A stretch of DNA of 64,000 nt from Alphaproteobacteria bacterium (GTDB taxonomy: Bacteria; Pseudomonadota; Alphaproteobacteria; Rickettsiales; JABSSG01), in NCBI GenBank assembly GCA_030426905.1, contig JAUHXQ010000006.1:1-64000 (forward strand), written 5' to 3'. The translations under genes were made by a program, and so were the position numbers. The notes under the pieces were generated by a model, which did no database searches, was not told the origin of the DNA, and saw nothing but the letters and a program-made list of their open reading frames with translations. Positions 1 through 8,254 of the stretch are shown in pieces. The stretch's first letter is position 1; each line of letters begins with the position of its first letter.

Positions 1-742
1 TATCACAAGTTTTTAGAGTGCCTTGGCATGTACCAGTTACACAGACATCGTTTTCAGTTTGCGGATTTCCATCATTACAGGCTTCTCCATCTGATTTGTT
101 TGTTTCTTTGCAGGTTCCATCTTTTTGCAAACTACTGGTTTTGCAGAAGTTTACAGGAGTATCACAAATTTTTAGAGTACCTTGGCATGTGCCGGTTACA
201 CATACGTCATTTTCAGTTTGCGGATCATTGTCGCTACACTTAGTGTTATCTGGTTTGTTTGTTTCTTTGCAGGTTCCATCTTTTTGTAAATTACTAACTT
301 TACAGAAGTTCACAGGAGTCTCACAAATTTTTAGAGTGCCTTGGCATGTACCAGTTACACAGACATCGTTTTCAGTTTGCAGATTTTTATCATTGCACTT
401 AGTGTTATCTGGTTTGTTTATTTCTTTGCAGGTTCCATCTTTTTGCAAACTACTGGTTTTGCAGAAGTTTACAGGAGTATCACAAATTTTTAGAGTACCT
501 TGACATGTGCCGGTTACACAGACGTCATTTTCAGTTTGCGGATTTTTATCATTGCACTTAGTTTTATCTGGTTTATTTGTTTCTTTGCAGGTTCCATCTT
601 TTTGTAAACTACTGGTTTTGCAGAAGTTTACAGGAGTATCACAAGTTTTTAGAGTACCTTGGCATGAACCGCTTACACAGACATCGTTTTCAGTTTGCGG
701 ATCATTGTCGTTACACTTAGTGTTATCTGGTTTGTTTATCTG
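1..742 (-). repeat. 159-bp in-frame tandem repeat, five copies
   Basis: The string ccttggcatg (ccttgacatg in one copy) recurs at 21, 180, 339, 498 and 657, an exact 159-bp period, which is 53 codons. Copies differ mainly by single base changes and none breaks the frame, so the array is under coding constraint or was recently amplified. It continues past the left edge. Confidence 0.95.
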
Positions 743-955
743 GACGCATTGCATATTGACTGCTTTGTGATCTACGCATTGTCCTAAAGGTGTGCAATTG
801 AGTATCTTATCTACAAGCCCTAAAGATGAAATTCTTTTATTTATAACATGTAGCGGGTATGCACCGTTAAGAGAATTCCGTATATTATCTAACGAATGTC
901 CTGCGTTGTATAAGCTTGTTATTTTTTCATTTAACGCTTTAATATTATTAGACAT
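1..955 (-). CDS. Cys-rich 53-residue tandem repeat protein (C-terminus beyond window)
   Basis: This frame opens with ATG at 955 and stays open for 318 codons to the window edge, so the C-terminus is not seen. After a non-repetitive N-terminus of about 70 residues come five near-identical 53-residue units. Each has six cysteines in a fixed pattern (C-x10-C-x11-C-x4-C-x6-C-x6-C-x10) around the motifs DPQTENDVC, GTCQGTLK and VNFCK. The D-G-N-P-x-T-x-x-D-x-C-x-x-G-x-C-x-G spacing resembles disulfide-rich repeats of secreted or surface proteins in myxobacteria and animals; that link is from memory of the motif. No signal peptide is visible and no clear ribosome site precedes the ATG. It is divergent from the ankyrin gene. 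A surface or effector role is inference. Confidence 0.8.
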   Translation of the reverse strand, partial: MSNNIKALNEKITSLYNAGHSLDNIRNSLNGAYPLHVINKRISSLGLVDKILNCTPLGQCVDHKAVNMQCVQINKPDNTKCNDNDPQTENDVCVSGSCQGTLKTCDTPVNFCKTSSLQKDGTCKETNKPDKTKCNDKNPQTENDVCVTGTCQGTLKICDTPVNFCKTSSLQKDGTCKEINKPDNTKCNDKNLQTENDVCVTGTCQGTLKICETPVNFCKVSNLQKDGTCKETNKPDNTKCSDNDPQTENDVCVTGTCQGTLKICDTPVNFCKTSSLQKDGTCKETNKSDGEACNDGNPQTENDVCVTGTCQGTLKTCD

Positions 956-1079
956 AAATAGTACCAGTTAAACATTTCTTTTTTATTAAGATTTGTTAAA
1001 CATATCAAAAATAAATAAAATGTCAATTAAAATAAAAATCAATTATGTTATAAAAGAGTATGAAAAAGGAGAGGAAAAA

Positions 1080-1622
1080 ATGAATACACTTTGTCAATAT
1101 TTACTTAAATATTCAAATCAACACTTTATAAATCCTATATCTGACTATGAATATCAACTCTATAAATCGTTACTTTTGCAGTACGAAACCGTTGATTTGC
1201 TTTGCGATACCAATGGAAATACGCCACTGCACTTCGCTTGGATGTCTGGTCAATCAAAGCTAATCATTCCTTTGATGGAGTTAGGAGCAAAATATTCTAA
1301 AAATTATATAAGATGCTTTGATGGTGATTTAGGCTTTTTTCCTGTACAGATGTCGCAAATAATAGATCAATTATGGAGAGTAAAAATATTAGACCCAGAA
1401 GGTTTTGACTTGATTGATAGCGCAGTTTCAAAATATAAAATAGATGAAAAAGACGAAGAATTCTATACAGCTAATTTTATTTCGATAGAAAAGTACTGGC
1501 AATTTTTTGCTCGGCACCATTCTCAGGCTTCGATGCAAGAACAATGCGGCGATAGTTGCGTAATTGTAAAAAAGATGATGTCAGGAGAAATAGACTGTGA
1601 TCATCTAATAGAAAATATATAG
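1080..1622 (+). CDS. ankyrin-repeat protein
   Basis: The product has about 180 residues. I chose ATG 1080 because a strong AAGGAGAGG ribosome site lies just upstream; an upstream ATG at 993 in the same frame has none. Residues about 45-75 carry a recognisable ankyrin unit (D-x-N-G-N-T-P-L-H-F-A followed by an I-P-L-M-E-L-G-A helix), and one poorer unit may follow. The rest is unassigned helical sequence with a few cysteines. No signal peptide or membrane segment is seen. Ankyrin proteins of this size are common in host-associated Rickettsiales, where many are secreted into the host cell. That role is inferred here only from the family. Confidence 0.75.
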   Translation: MNTLCQYLLKYSNQHFINPISDYEYQLYKSLLLQYETVDLLCDTNGNTPLHFAWMSGQSKLIIPLMELGAKYSKNYIRCFDGDLGFFPVQMSQIIDQLWRVKILDPEGFDLIDSAVSKYKIDEKDEEFYTANFISIEKYWQFFARHHSQASMQEQCGDSCVIVKKMMSGEIDCDHLIENI

Positions 1623-1807
1623 ATTTAGTTGGAAGCGTTGCAAATCGTTTGTGAAGAAGTTGTTTCTTGAGATACTTTTGAAGTGTACAAAAATTATTGC
1701 AAAAGTAATTTTCGTGTACAAGTGCTTTTAGACTATCTCCATGACAACCTATATTCTCTATGTCTAACAAAGTATCGTGTTGATCCTTATCTCCACGTTA
1801 TAGCGGA
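1623..1807 (+). other. intergenic stretch with a possible decayed coding fragment
   Basis: Between the ankyrin gene and the convergent GyrI-like gene, the plus strand can be read as a short protein-like fragment ending at the TAA near 1828 (V-L-L-D-Y-L-H-D-N-L-Y then Y-L-H-V-I-A-D-Y-F). It has no good start and an in-frame TGA near 1670. It could be a gene remnant or chance; I see no intact gene. Confidence 0.25.
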
Positions 1808-2299
1808 TTATTTTTCTATGCCTATGTAAATATCTAAGACCGTATTTTTAGGATCTTTTGCTCTTTCGTCATAAATTTCAAAATCTGCTACATAGTTTCT
1901 TTTACCTCCTATCTCTGTATCTTGCATTTGCCAAATTTTTTGCCAGGCATTAATGCAGACTATTGGCATTTCTCCAGGTCCACATTCAAATTTGCTATAA
2001 GCGTTGAGAGGTATAGTGAGTGTTACTAAATCTCGTGCAATATTATCAAAAGAATCAACTTCTTCTCCAACAAAATAGGTGTATTCACCGTGCTCATTAT
2101 TTTCGTATTCTGTATAAACACAATAGGTAACACCAGCTTTTGTTCTGTTAGGAATTTTTGCCACTAAATTATTATTATAATACTTAGCTATAGTTGAGCC
2201 AATCTTGGCTTTTTCAGAGATCATTTCGTTGCTATTATTAGTACGGGTTTTGATGCCCACTAGTTTGATTTCTGGTAGTGTAATACTTGTTTTCTGCAT
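1808..2299 (-). CDS. GyrI-like / AraC effector-binding-domain protein
   Basis: The product has 163 residues and is a stand-alone small-molecule-binding domain of the GyrI/AraC effector-binding (SOUL-like) type. It opens with the typical ligand-binding strand (I-x-L-V-G-I-K-T-R-T). Further on are Y-C-V-Y-T-E-Y and a long strand with Y-T-Y-F-V-G-E-E-V. The W-Q-K-I-W segment and the final D-F-E-I-Y-D-E-R match the end of the domain, where a conserved acidic residue faces the ligand. No DNA-binding domain is attached. An AGAGG ribosome site precedes the ATG. Solo domains of this family bind or hydrolyse small hydrophobic compounds, but the ligand here is unknown. Confidence 0.7.
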   Translation of the reverse strand: MQKTSITLPEIKLVGIKTRTNNSNEMISEKAKIGSTIAKYYNNNLVAKIPNRTKAGVTYCVYTEYENNEHGEYTYFVGEEVDSFDNIARDLVTLTIPLNAYSKFECGPGEMPIVCINAWQKIWQMQDTEIGGKRNYVADFEIYDERAKDPKNTVLDIYIGIEK

Positions 2300-2364
2300 A
2301 TTTTAACCTCTTCGTATTTAAAATATTTTGCAGTATATCACTGCTGCATTGAAAGTTTAAGCCT

Positions 2365-3546
2365 TTAAACTGCCACTTCGTGTAACAAATCAAGATTGTG
2401 TGTCTTTGCTCTTAGCATTGCCCTAATGTCATGCATTAGTTTATTCATAAAATGGACGTTGTGCATAGTAATCAATTGTATCGCTAATAGTTCTTGTGCC
2501 TTTAGTAAGTGACGCAAATAACTTCTAGAGAAATTACGACAGCTGTAACAGTGACAGTTATCTTCTATTGGATTCTGATCTAATTTGTATTTGCTATTAT
2601 ATAAGTTAATGTGATCCCGACCATTCTCGTCTCCTCCTCGTACTAATGCTCCACCATGTCTTGCAATTCTTGTAGGGTGAACGCAATCGAAAGTGTCTAT
2701 CCCATGATTGACTCCATTGATGATATCTTGAATTCCGCCAATTCCTAGAAGATGTATCGGCCTTTTAGAATCAAGGCTATTTGTAGTCATTTCAATTACT
2801 GAAGACATTTGTTCTTTATTTGCTCCTAAAGACCCACCAATTGCATGACCGAAAAATGGCTGCTGATTAACAAAATCACAGCTTTCCTTACGTAAGTCAT
2901 CGTAAATGCCTCCTTGAATTATGCCATATAAAGATTGTGAGCCATTATCATATCTTTTGAATTCCTCATAAGAGCGAGTTGCCCAGCGGTGACTCATTTC
3001 CATTGATTTTCGAGTGTATGCTTTATCAACATGAAAAGGAGTACATTCATCTAAAACTACTATTAAATCTACTCCTAAATTTCGTTGAACTTCGATTGAC
3101 TTCTCAGGAGTGAGTAAAATTTTCTTTCCGTCTAAGTATGATTTGAATATTGCTCCTTCCTCAGTAATATTAACTAAACTCTTATTTGTAATAGTGTTAT
3201 TTCTATTACCTTTAATCTCTTGAGCAACAGAACCGTGTCCTAGGCTAAAAATTTGAAATCCCCCGGAATCTGTTAGCATAGGTCCTTGCCATCCCATGAA
3301 TCTATGCAGGCCACCCATTTCTTTGATCAATTCTGCTCCTGGTTGAATCATTAAATGATAAGTATTAGCTAAAATTATTTGTGTTCCAGCTTCTTTCATC
3401 TGTGCTGGTGTTAAACCCTTTATAGCTGCTTTAGTTGCGCAAAAAATGAAGGCTGGAGTTTCAATAACGCCATGAGGTGTGGTAATTTTTCCTAGCCTTG
3501 CTCTAGAGTTGTTTATTGGATAGGTGTATTCGAATGAGAAAGACAT
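2365..3546 (-). CDS. tgt: queuine tRNA-ribosyltransferase
   Basis: This 393-residue enzyme exchanges guanine 34 for a queuine-type base in tRNAs with GUN anticodons. It shows the TIM-barrel hallmarks of bacterial Tgt: D-S-G-G-F-Q near residue 92 (catalytic and base-binding Asp), the G-G-S-L-G base-recognition loop near 237, T-F-D-C-V-H-P-T-R near 288 (nucleophile Asp), and a C-x-C-x2-C zinc site near 330 followed by the ligand His. Its start overlaps the end of the queuosine-precursor transporter gene by 34 bp on the same strand, so the two are translationally linked. All key residues are intact and the length is normal. Confidence 0.95.
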   Translation of the reverse strand: MSFSFEYTYPINNSRARLGKITTPHGVIETPAFIFCATKAAIKGLTPAQMKEAGTQIILANTYHLMIQPGAELIKEMGGLHRFMGWQGPMLTDSGGFQIFSLGHGSVAQEIKGNRNNTITNKSLVNITEEGAIFKSYLDGKKILLTPEKSIEVQRNLGVDLIVVLDECTPFHVDKAYTRKSMEMSHRWATRSYEEFKRYDNGSQSLYGIIQGGIYDDLRKESCDFVNQQPFFGHAIGGSLGANKEQMSSVIEMTTNSLDSKRPIHLLGIGGIQDIINGVNHGIDTFDCVHPTRIARHGGALVRGGDENGRDHINLYNSKYKLDQNPIEDNCHCYSCRNFSRSYLRHLLKAQELLAIQLITMHNVHFMNKLMHDIRAMLRAKTHNLDLLHEVAV

Positions 3547-4313
3547 AACTGTGTTTTAGGAAGAAATTTATAACTTAAGTAGATGATTGGTGTGGAGGTA
3601 ATGCTAACAATTACTGTAGCAATATATGTTCCAAATATATAAGTGAAAAATAATGTTTTAGCAGATACAGGTGAGGGGCTCAAAATTACCCAAGCTAACG
3701 AGCTAAACAGTATATTGTCCACAAGTCCAGCAAATAATGTAGAAAGATTGCTTCTAAACCATAGCAAGCTTTTAAGGCGCTTTAAATATGAGAATATCCT
3801 AATATCAACCCACTGTGAAATATAATATGCAAGCAAACTAGCTAATAAAATTCTAGCAGAAGGTGCAAATAGAGAATATAGACCTGCCTGTACTGAATCT
3901 ATAACTCTATTATCGTTGCTCAAACCAGTAATTCCACCTATTGATGGATATGAAATTGTTACTGTCATTAATATTGTCATGATAATTTGTGCTGCGAAAC
4001 TTAGTTTTATTCCTTCTTTTGCTGCTTCAATGCCAAAATGCTCGTTTAAAATGTCTGTTGCAAGGAATGTCGTTGCAAATAAAAGAGTGCCCAAAGCTAC
4101 AGGCTCTGATATTAGCCAGAAAGAAGTAAGCTTCAATACCTGAATATTGGCAATAATAACTGCAAGAATATTGTATAAATATAAACCTTCTTTTGAGAAA
4201 AATTTAAGTAGAAACAATATTGCTATATATAATATCATAAGAAAACAAACCGATAGCACTTCACTACCAGCTGCTTGGCCTAGAGAGATAAAATCGCTTA
4301 TTAATGTTTCCAT
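3513..4313 (-). CDS. yhhQ: queuosine precursor transporter (YhhQ/VUT family)
   Basis: This 266-residue inner-membrane protein has about six hydrophobic helices. The family signature is seen near residues 75-95, where a long helix ends in F-L-A-T-D-I-L-N-E followed by F-G-I-E-A-A-K-E-G. Related YhhQ proteins import queuine or preQ0/preQ1. The 34-bp overlap with tgt downstream supports that substrate: the cell takes up a queuine-type base and Tgt inserts it into tRNA. No queuosine synthesis gene is visible in this window. The start is the first ATG of the frame. Confidence 0.88.
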   Translation of the reverse strand: METLISDFISLGQAAGSEVLSVCFLMILYIAILFLLKFFSKEGLYLYNILAVIIANIQVLKLTSFWLISEPVALGTLLFATTFLATDILNEHFGIEAAKEGIKLSFAAQIIMTILMTVTISYPSIGGITGLSNDNRVIDSVQAGLYSLFAPSARILLASLLAYYISQWVDIRIFSYLKRLKSLLWFRSNLSTLFAGLVDNILFSSLAWVILSPSPVSAKTLFFTYIFGTYIATVIVSITSTPIIYLSYKFLPKTQLCLSHSNTPIQ

Positions 4314-4448
4314 GTAATATTGGTATTGTTTGTAATAGGAAAGTGAGTACTATATAGCACAAAATAGCCACTTTGTCTAATAATAACAAAGCTATTTAGT
4401 GATAGAGCTAAAGATGGTAAATTTAAACCTGAATATATAGGTGAAATT

Positions 4449-5018
4449 TTGTGTAATGAGAAAGGACTTAGGAGTAAAATCTACATAGTAGTGAGAGTCA
4501 CTATATTAGCATTTGTAATTCTTAGTGTACTGTTGTTTTTTAGCTCTCTGCATGCAGTACCAAAAGCTATAATAAAAGCAAAAGAATATTATAAAATTAG
4601 AAGCTTTTTGAATCAAAAAGAACTACAAGGTAAAAATACATCTAATATTCATAGTAATAAAAGCATTGATGCTAAGGAATATTTTTTAAAGCAATTTCCA
4701 ATAGGCTCTAATTTTACTCATCTTTCCCAATATTTTGAAAAAAATGATGTTTTTTGTAAAGAAATTAAAACCATGACAAAAACTTCTAAAAATCATCCCA
4801 AGTTTCTGCTATGTAAATACTGTACAACATTTATTTCATCTATTTTACACTTAGACTTACATCCACGACGTTACTTGGTTGATGTTACTGTAAATAGTAA
4901 AAATAGATTAGAGAAATTAGAGGTGTCAAAATTCTTTTCTTATTGTCACTGCACACAAAAGCAGCCTAATTGTAAGGGAGAGATTAAAATAACCAAACAT
5001 AAAATATATAAAAATTAA
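4449..5018 (+). CDS. unknown single-pass membrane protein
   Basis: The product has 189 residues and I do not recognise it. The frame has no ATG ahead of its only hydrophobic helix (about residues 14-35), so a TTG start at 4449 is used; AGGTGA lies just upstream and fits as a ribosome site. After the helix comes a basic 150-residue domain rich in Lys and Asn, with cysteine pairs (C-K-Y-C near 125 and C-H-C near 167) that could form a disulfide or a metal site. It probably has a cytoplasmic tip and a periplasmic body. It is followed after 22 bp by another unknown gene on the same strand, so the two may be one transcript. Confidence 0.55.
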   Translation: MCNEKGLRSKIYIVVRVTILAFVILSVLLFFSSLHAVPKAIIKAKEYYKIRSFLNQKELQGKNTSNIHSNKSIDAKEYFLKQFPIGSNFTHLSQYFEKNDVFCKEIKTMTKTSKNHPKFLLCKYCTTFISSILHLDLHPRRYLVDVTVNSKNRLEKLEVSKFFSYCHCTQKQPNCKGEIKITKHKIYKN

Positions 5019-5040
5019 TATTTAAATAAGAGGATAAATC

Positions 5041-5574
5041 ATGGAAGCTAAAATTGAAGTTTTTGCACGAGATGTAAGTAATACAAAAGGGTTATTTCAT
5101 CATTTGTTTATCGTACATACAGATACGAAAGGCGTAAAAACAGTTTTAGAAGGGGGACCAGGAAGAGGGGGGATGTTATTTGGCAATATGAAGATTACAA
5201 AAGAAAATAAAGGGAATGACTTTCAAATAAAATCTCCTGGCATTGTGATAGCGACAGGTACTGATACTCAAATTAATAATCTGATTGATAAGATGTGGCA
5301 TAAGGCAGAAGAAATTAATAATGGCAAGTATGATTATAAATTACCAGGTGTAGGTCATATTCAAAATAGCAATAGTGCAGTTTCGGAGATGATAAAAGCA
5401 GCAGATTTAACGCTTAATTTTCCAAAAGAAATTGGTGGAAAATGCGTTAATATTCCAGGAGTAAATTCTCAGTTTAAGGATACTGTTTTTGACTATGGCA
5501 TGGATATAGTAAAGGAAAGTATGAGATTGCTTGGTGAGGGCTTAGGTAGAGTTAGCGATGAAGGCGATGCATAA
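5041..5574 (+). CDS. unknown soluble protein with HH and NSNS motifs
   Basis: The product has 177 residues with an AAGAGGAT ribosome site. It is glycine-rich, with no signal peptide or membrane segment. The order is F-H-H-L-F-I-V-H-T-D near residue 20, L-E-G-G-P-G-R-G-G near 40, a strand-rich middle, and G-H-I-Q-N-S-N-S-A-V near 108 followed by a helix and P-G-V-N-S. A His in an early strand and an N-S-N-S helix start recall NlpC/P60- and LRAT-like permuted papain folds, where that helix carries the catalytic Cys. Here the position is Ser, so the resemblance is tentative and an enzymatic role is unproven. It is convergent with the ABC gene, 23 bp away. Confidence 0.6.
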   Translation: MEAKIEVFARDVSNTKGLFHHLFIVHTDTKGVKTVLEGGPGRGGMLFGNMKITKENKGNDFQIKSPGIVIATGTDTQINNLIDKMWHKAEEINNGKYDYKLPGVGHIQNSNSAVSEMIKAADLTLNFPKEIGGKCVNIPGVNSQFKDTVFDYGMDIVKESMRLLGEGLGRVSDEGDA

Positions 5575-5597
5575 TGAATAGTAAATAGCGGCTATTA

Positions 5598-8147
5598 TCA
5601 GAAATCGGAGCAACAACCACCAAGCGCAGGACAAGTGTCTTCATGATCATCACTAGAAGACTCTATTTCTTCTTGGGTTGGTTCTGTTCCATGATCATTT
5701 ACAGCAGGTAGATTTTGCAGATATATGGTTTTATTTTCTACATGTAAATTTTGTTGATAAAAATCATCAAAATTATGAGTTGATGCCTCGTGATCCACTA
5801 TTAAGAATTTAGTATTAGGTAGATATTTGTTAAGCATCTTCTGAATTTTTTGTATTGCATCTCTATCAATACCAACAAATATTTCATCTAAAATTACAAT
5901 ATCAGGATTTTGTAACATTACCCAAATAGTCATCAGTTTCTTTCTTGCACCACCACTTGTTATATATTGTTCCCAATCTTTTTCCTCATCTAGTAATGAA
6001 ATTAAGCTTAATTCATTCGCTTTTTTATCATAGTCTATTCTTATTTCTGTCATTAAATCTTTAACCTGTTGCTCTAGCTTTTTAGCTTCATCACGTGGTT
6101 TTAAAGTGATGAGCTCAAGTAGACTCACATAAGGAGGCATATTATAATGCTGGCTTGCCATAATTATTTTAGGTGCTGCTCCTTCTGCTGTGTAGAAAGT
6201 GATTTTACCGCTACCCCAAGCAAGGCTATGTTTTAAATTTTTTACTAATTTTAATAATGTAGATTTACCAGAGTGAGATTCTCCCGTCACTGCTATTACA
6301 TTCTTATCGACACATTGATGTTCAATATGCATTAAGGTTTTATCGCCTGCGCCCACTGTTAAATCATCAAAACACATCCAGTAATTTTGTTTTTTTGCAT
6401 TTTTGTATAAATATTCAGGCAACATTTTTGACTTTGATTCTAGTTCATTCATTCTATCTATTAACTCATTTAATCTATCTATAGCTTGTTTTACTGCTAC
6501 CATTTCTCCTGCATTTTTTCCAGACCATGCTAGCATTGGATAGACATCTTCATTCATAAAAATAACTTTATATCTCACATTGAAGTCTATCGCTCTTAGG
6601 TATAAATGATAAGCAGTTATGAGATAGTTAACTAAGAAGTTATTAATAGATTGGGCTGTAGTCCATATATTATTTAGCGTCGTCCAGGTTGTTTTTTCAC
6701 CATCAATAGTTCTCAAGTTATGGTCAATCTTAACTAACTGGGAACATATAAAATCATTACTTTCTCTTTGTATAATAGAGTCAGCATTAACTCTTAAATA
6801 TTCTTCTAAGCTTGTTTTTTGATCAGTGAATTTTGTAATATTAACATCATAACTACCAGCTTTTGTTGACAAGTAATTACTTAATGAGTTTGTCATAGAA
6901 TTATAAAATATGGAATACAGAAGAACATCTTGTGCATTAATTGATATCAAGTAATTTATAGCAAAGGTTCCTTTTACAACTGAGCTTAAGGCGTCAGACA
7001 GTAACTCTGTTCCTTTAGTAGTGAGGCTTTCAATATCTTCGTATTTTCTTTTAATTAAAGTATTAGCATCTGTGTTATTAACGTTGTTACTGTTAACAAG
7101 CTTTAGCACTGTTTCTTTTTCTGTAAGTTGATAGGTGATAATATCTGATGTGATATACTTCAAATTGGTACCGAAAAATGCATTTATAATTTTAGTTGTA
7201 ATAATTCCACCAACATATGCAGGCAAAAATAAAGCAACATCCTTAAACTTAACTACAAATCCATTCCACGCCGACTCAGGATCATCTTTAAATTGAAAAA
7301 TGCAGCTGCTAGTTCCTTGATAATGCTCAGCAAGGTTTGCAACTAAATTTTGAGTAATCAATGATGTTGTAACTACAGCAATTGCTTGGTTATCTATAGT
7401 TTTCTGTAATTGTTTTTCATCCATTATATCTGCGTATACTTCATGTATATCCTTGGCAAGTGTTATAGGGTCCCATTCTGTAGGCTTATCTGCTGTATAC
7501 GCTTCGTATATGCCATAAACAGTGCCTATAACTTCTTTTGCTTTTGATAAAAATTTAGTGGTAGTTAAAGGTAAATCACGAATTATTCCTAACTTTGCAG
7601 GAAGAGCATTGATTGCATTAGGTACTATTGGCAAAATCAGGTTCGATATTGCTATGTCTTTCACTATTGTAGAGAAATAATACTGGTTGCTAATATTAAA
7701 ACTATGTAGAGACTCATCGATAACTCCTGCAGTAAAACCAGCTGCAGCACCATAGTTTCCTGCATAGCTATAACCGTGTAATGCACCAGATAATGGAGCA
7801 ACAACTTTATCTAGATGATCATTTAGTATTCCAGTAGGTATAAATAGACCTGCTATAAAACCAGCTATAGGAGCTGCATGGTAAGGTAGTGATAACTTGT
7901 TTAATACTCCTGCTCCTAATACTGCAGAAGTAAGGTATGGTCTATCATATGCCTCGAAATAATTTGCTAATAAATCTACACTGCCAAGTGTAAAACCAAC
8001 TCCAGCACCGTAAAATGCACTTATTCCAATAGTTGTAGCAATCATTGTTCCGGTTGCGGTGGTTGCAATTACTGGAAAAAATGTCTCACATGCACCGATT
8101 GATGAATATATTGGGTTATAATATGTGGTTGCTTGTTCTAATTGCAT
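5598..8147 (-). CDS. divergent ABC protein with large N-terminal membrane-like region
   Basis: The product has 849 residues. The C-terminal third is an ABC ATPase. Its Walker A is G-E-S-H-S-G-K-S-T near residue 620, the signature is reduced to T-S-G-G-A near 731, Walker B is I-V-I-L-D-E near 750, and the switch His sits in V-D-H-E. The middle part resembles the ABC_membrane_2 (SbmA/YddA/peroxisomal ABC) layout. The first 150 residues hold three Gly/Ala-rich units about 43 residues apart (GAGVGFTLG at 48, APIAGFIAG at 92, GAAAGFTAG at 133). The tail is acidic and ends in a small Cys cluster. It is far longer than the canonical relative at 60326-62023. The substrate is unknown. Confidence 0.75.
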   Translation of the reverse strand: MQLEQATTYYNPIYSSIGACETFFPVIATTATGTMIATTIGISAFYGAGVGFTLGSVDLLANYFEAYDRPYLTSAVLGAGVLNKLSLPYHAAPIAGFIAGLFIPTGILNDHLDKVVAPLSGALHGYSYAGNYGAAAGFTAGVIDESLHSFNISNQYYFSTIVKDIAISNLILPIVPNAINALPAKLGIIRDLPLTTTKFLSKAKEVIGTVYGIYEAYTADKPTEWDPITLAKDIHEVYADIMDEKQLQKTIDNQAIAVVTTSLITQNLVANLAEHYQGTSSCIFQFKDDPESAWNGFVVKFKDVALFLPAYVGGIITTKIINAFFGTNLKYITSDIITYQLTEKETVLKLVNSNNVNNTDANTLIKRKYEDIESLTTKGTELLSDALSSVVKGTFAINYLISINAQDVLLYSIFYNSMTNSLSNYLSTKAGSYDVNITKFTDQKTSLEEYLRVNADSIIQRESNDFICSQLVKIDHNLRTIDGEKTTWTTLNNIWTTAQSINNFLVNYLITAYHLYLRAIDFNVRYKVIFMNEDVYPMLAWSGKNAGEMVAVKQAIDRLNELIDRMNELESKSKMLPEYLYKNAKKQNYWMCFDDLTVGAGDKTLMHIEHQCVDKNVIAVTGESHSGKSTLLKLVKNLKHSLAWGSGKITFYTAEGAAPKIIMASQHYNMPPYVSLLELITLKPRDEAKKLEQQVKDLMTEIRIDYDKKANELSLISLLDEEKDWEQYITSGGARKKLMTIWVMLQNPDIVILDEIFVGIDRDAIQKIQKMLNKYLPNTKFLIVDHEASTHNFDDFYQQNLHVENKTIYLQNLPAVNDHGTEPTQEEIESSSDDHEDTCPALGGCCSDF

Positions 8148-8254
8148 AAGTTGATATGTACGAATGAGTGAAGAGGGGAAGTATAGATTTTTAGTTAATA
8201 CTAGTCAATAAATTTTTGTTTTTCTTCGGAATTAATTAAAAGTTAGTATATTTT

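Noticed and set aside
1-742. Repeat array considered as a CRISPR
   Set aside because: Units are 159 bp, contiguous without unique spacers, and encode protein in frame.
18-770. Plus-strand open frames of 161, 71 and 87 codons with internal repeats
   Set aside because: They are the antisense shadow of the minus-strand Cys-rich repeat gene, whose frame is longer, starts with ATG and has a consistent Cys pattern.
1477-1770. Minus-strand 97-codon frame
   Set aside because: It overlaps the well-supported ankyrin gene, has no ribosome site and low-quality composition.
5598-8147. N-terminal part considered as a separate gene fused by misassembly to an ABC ATPase
   Set aside because: One uninterrupted frame of 849 codons with uniform composition, and the middle part fits an ABC membrane domain, so a true single protein is simpler.
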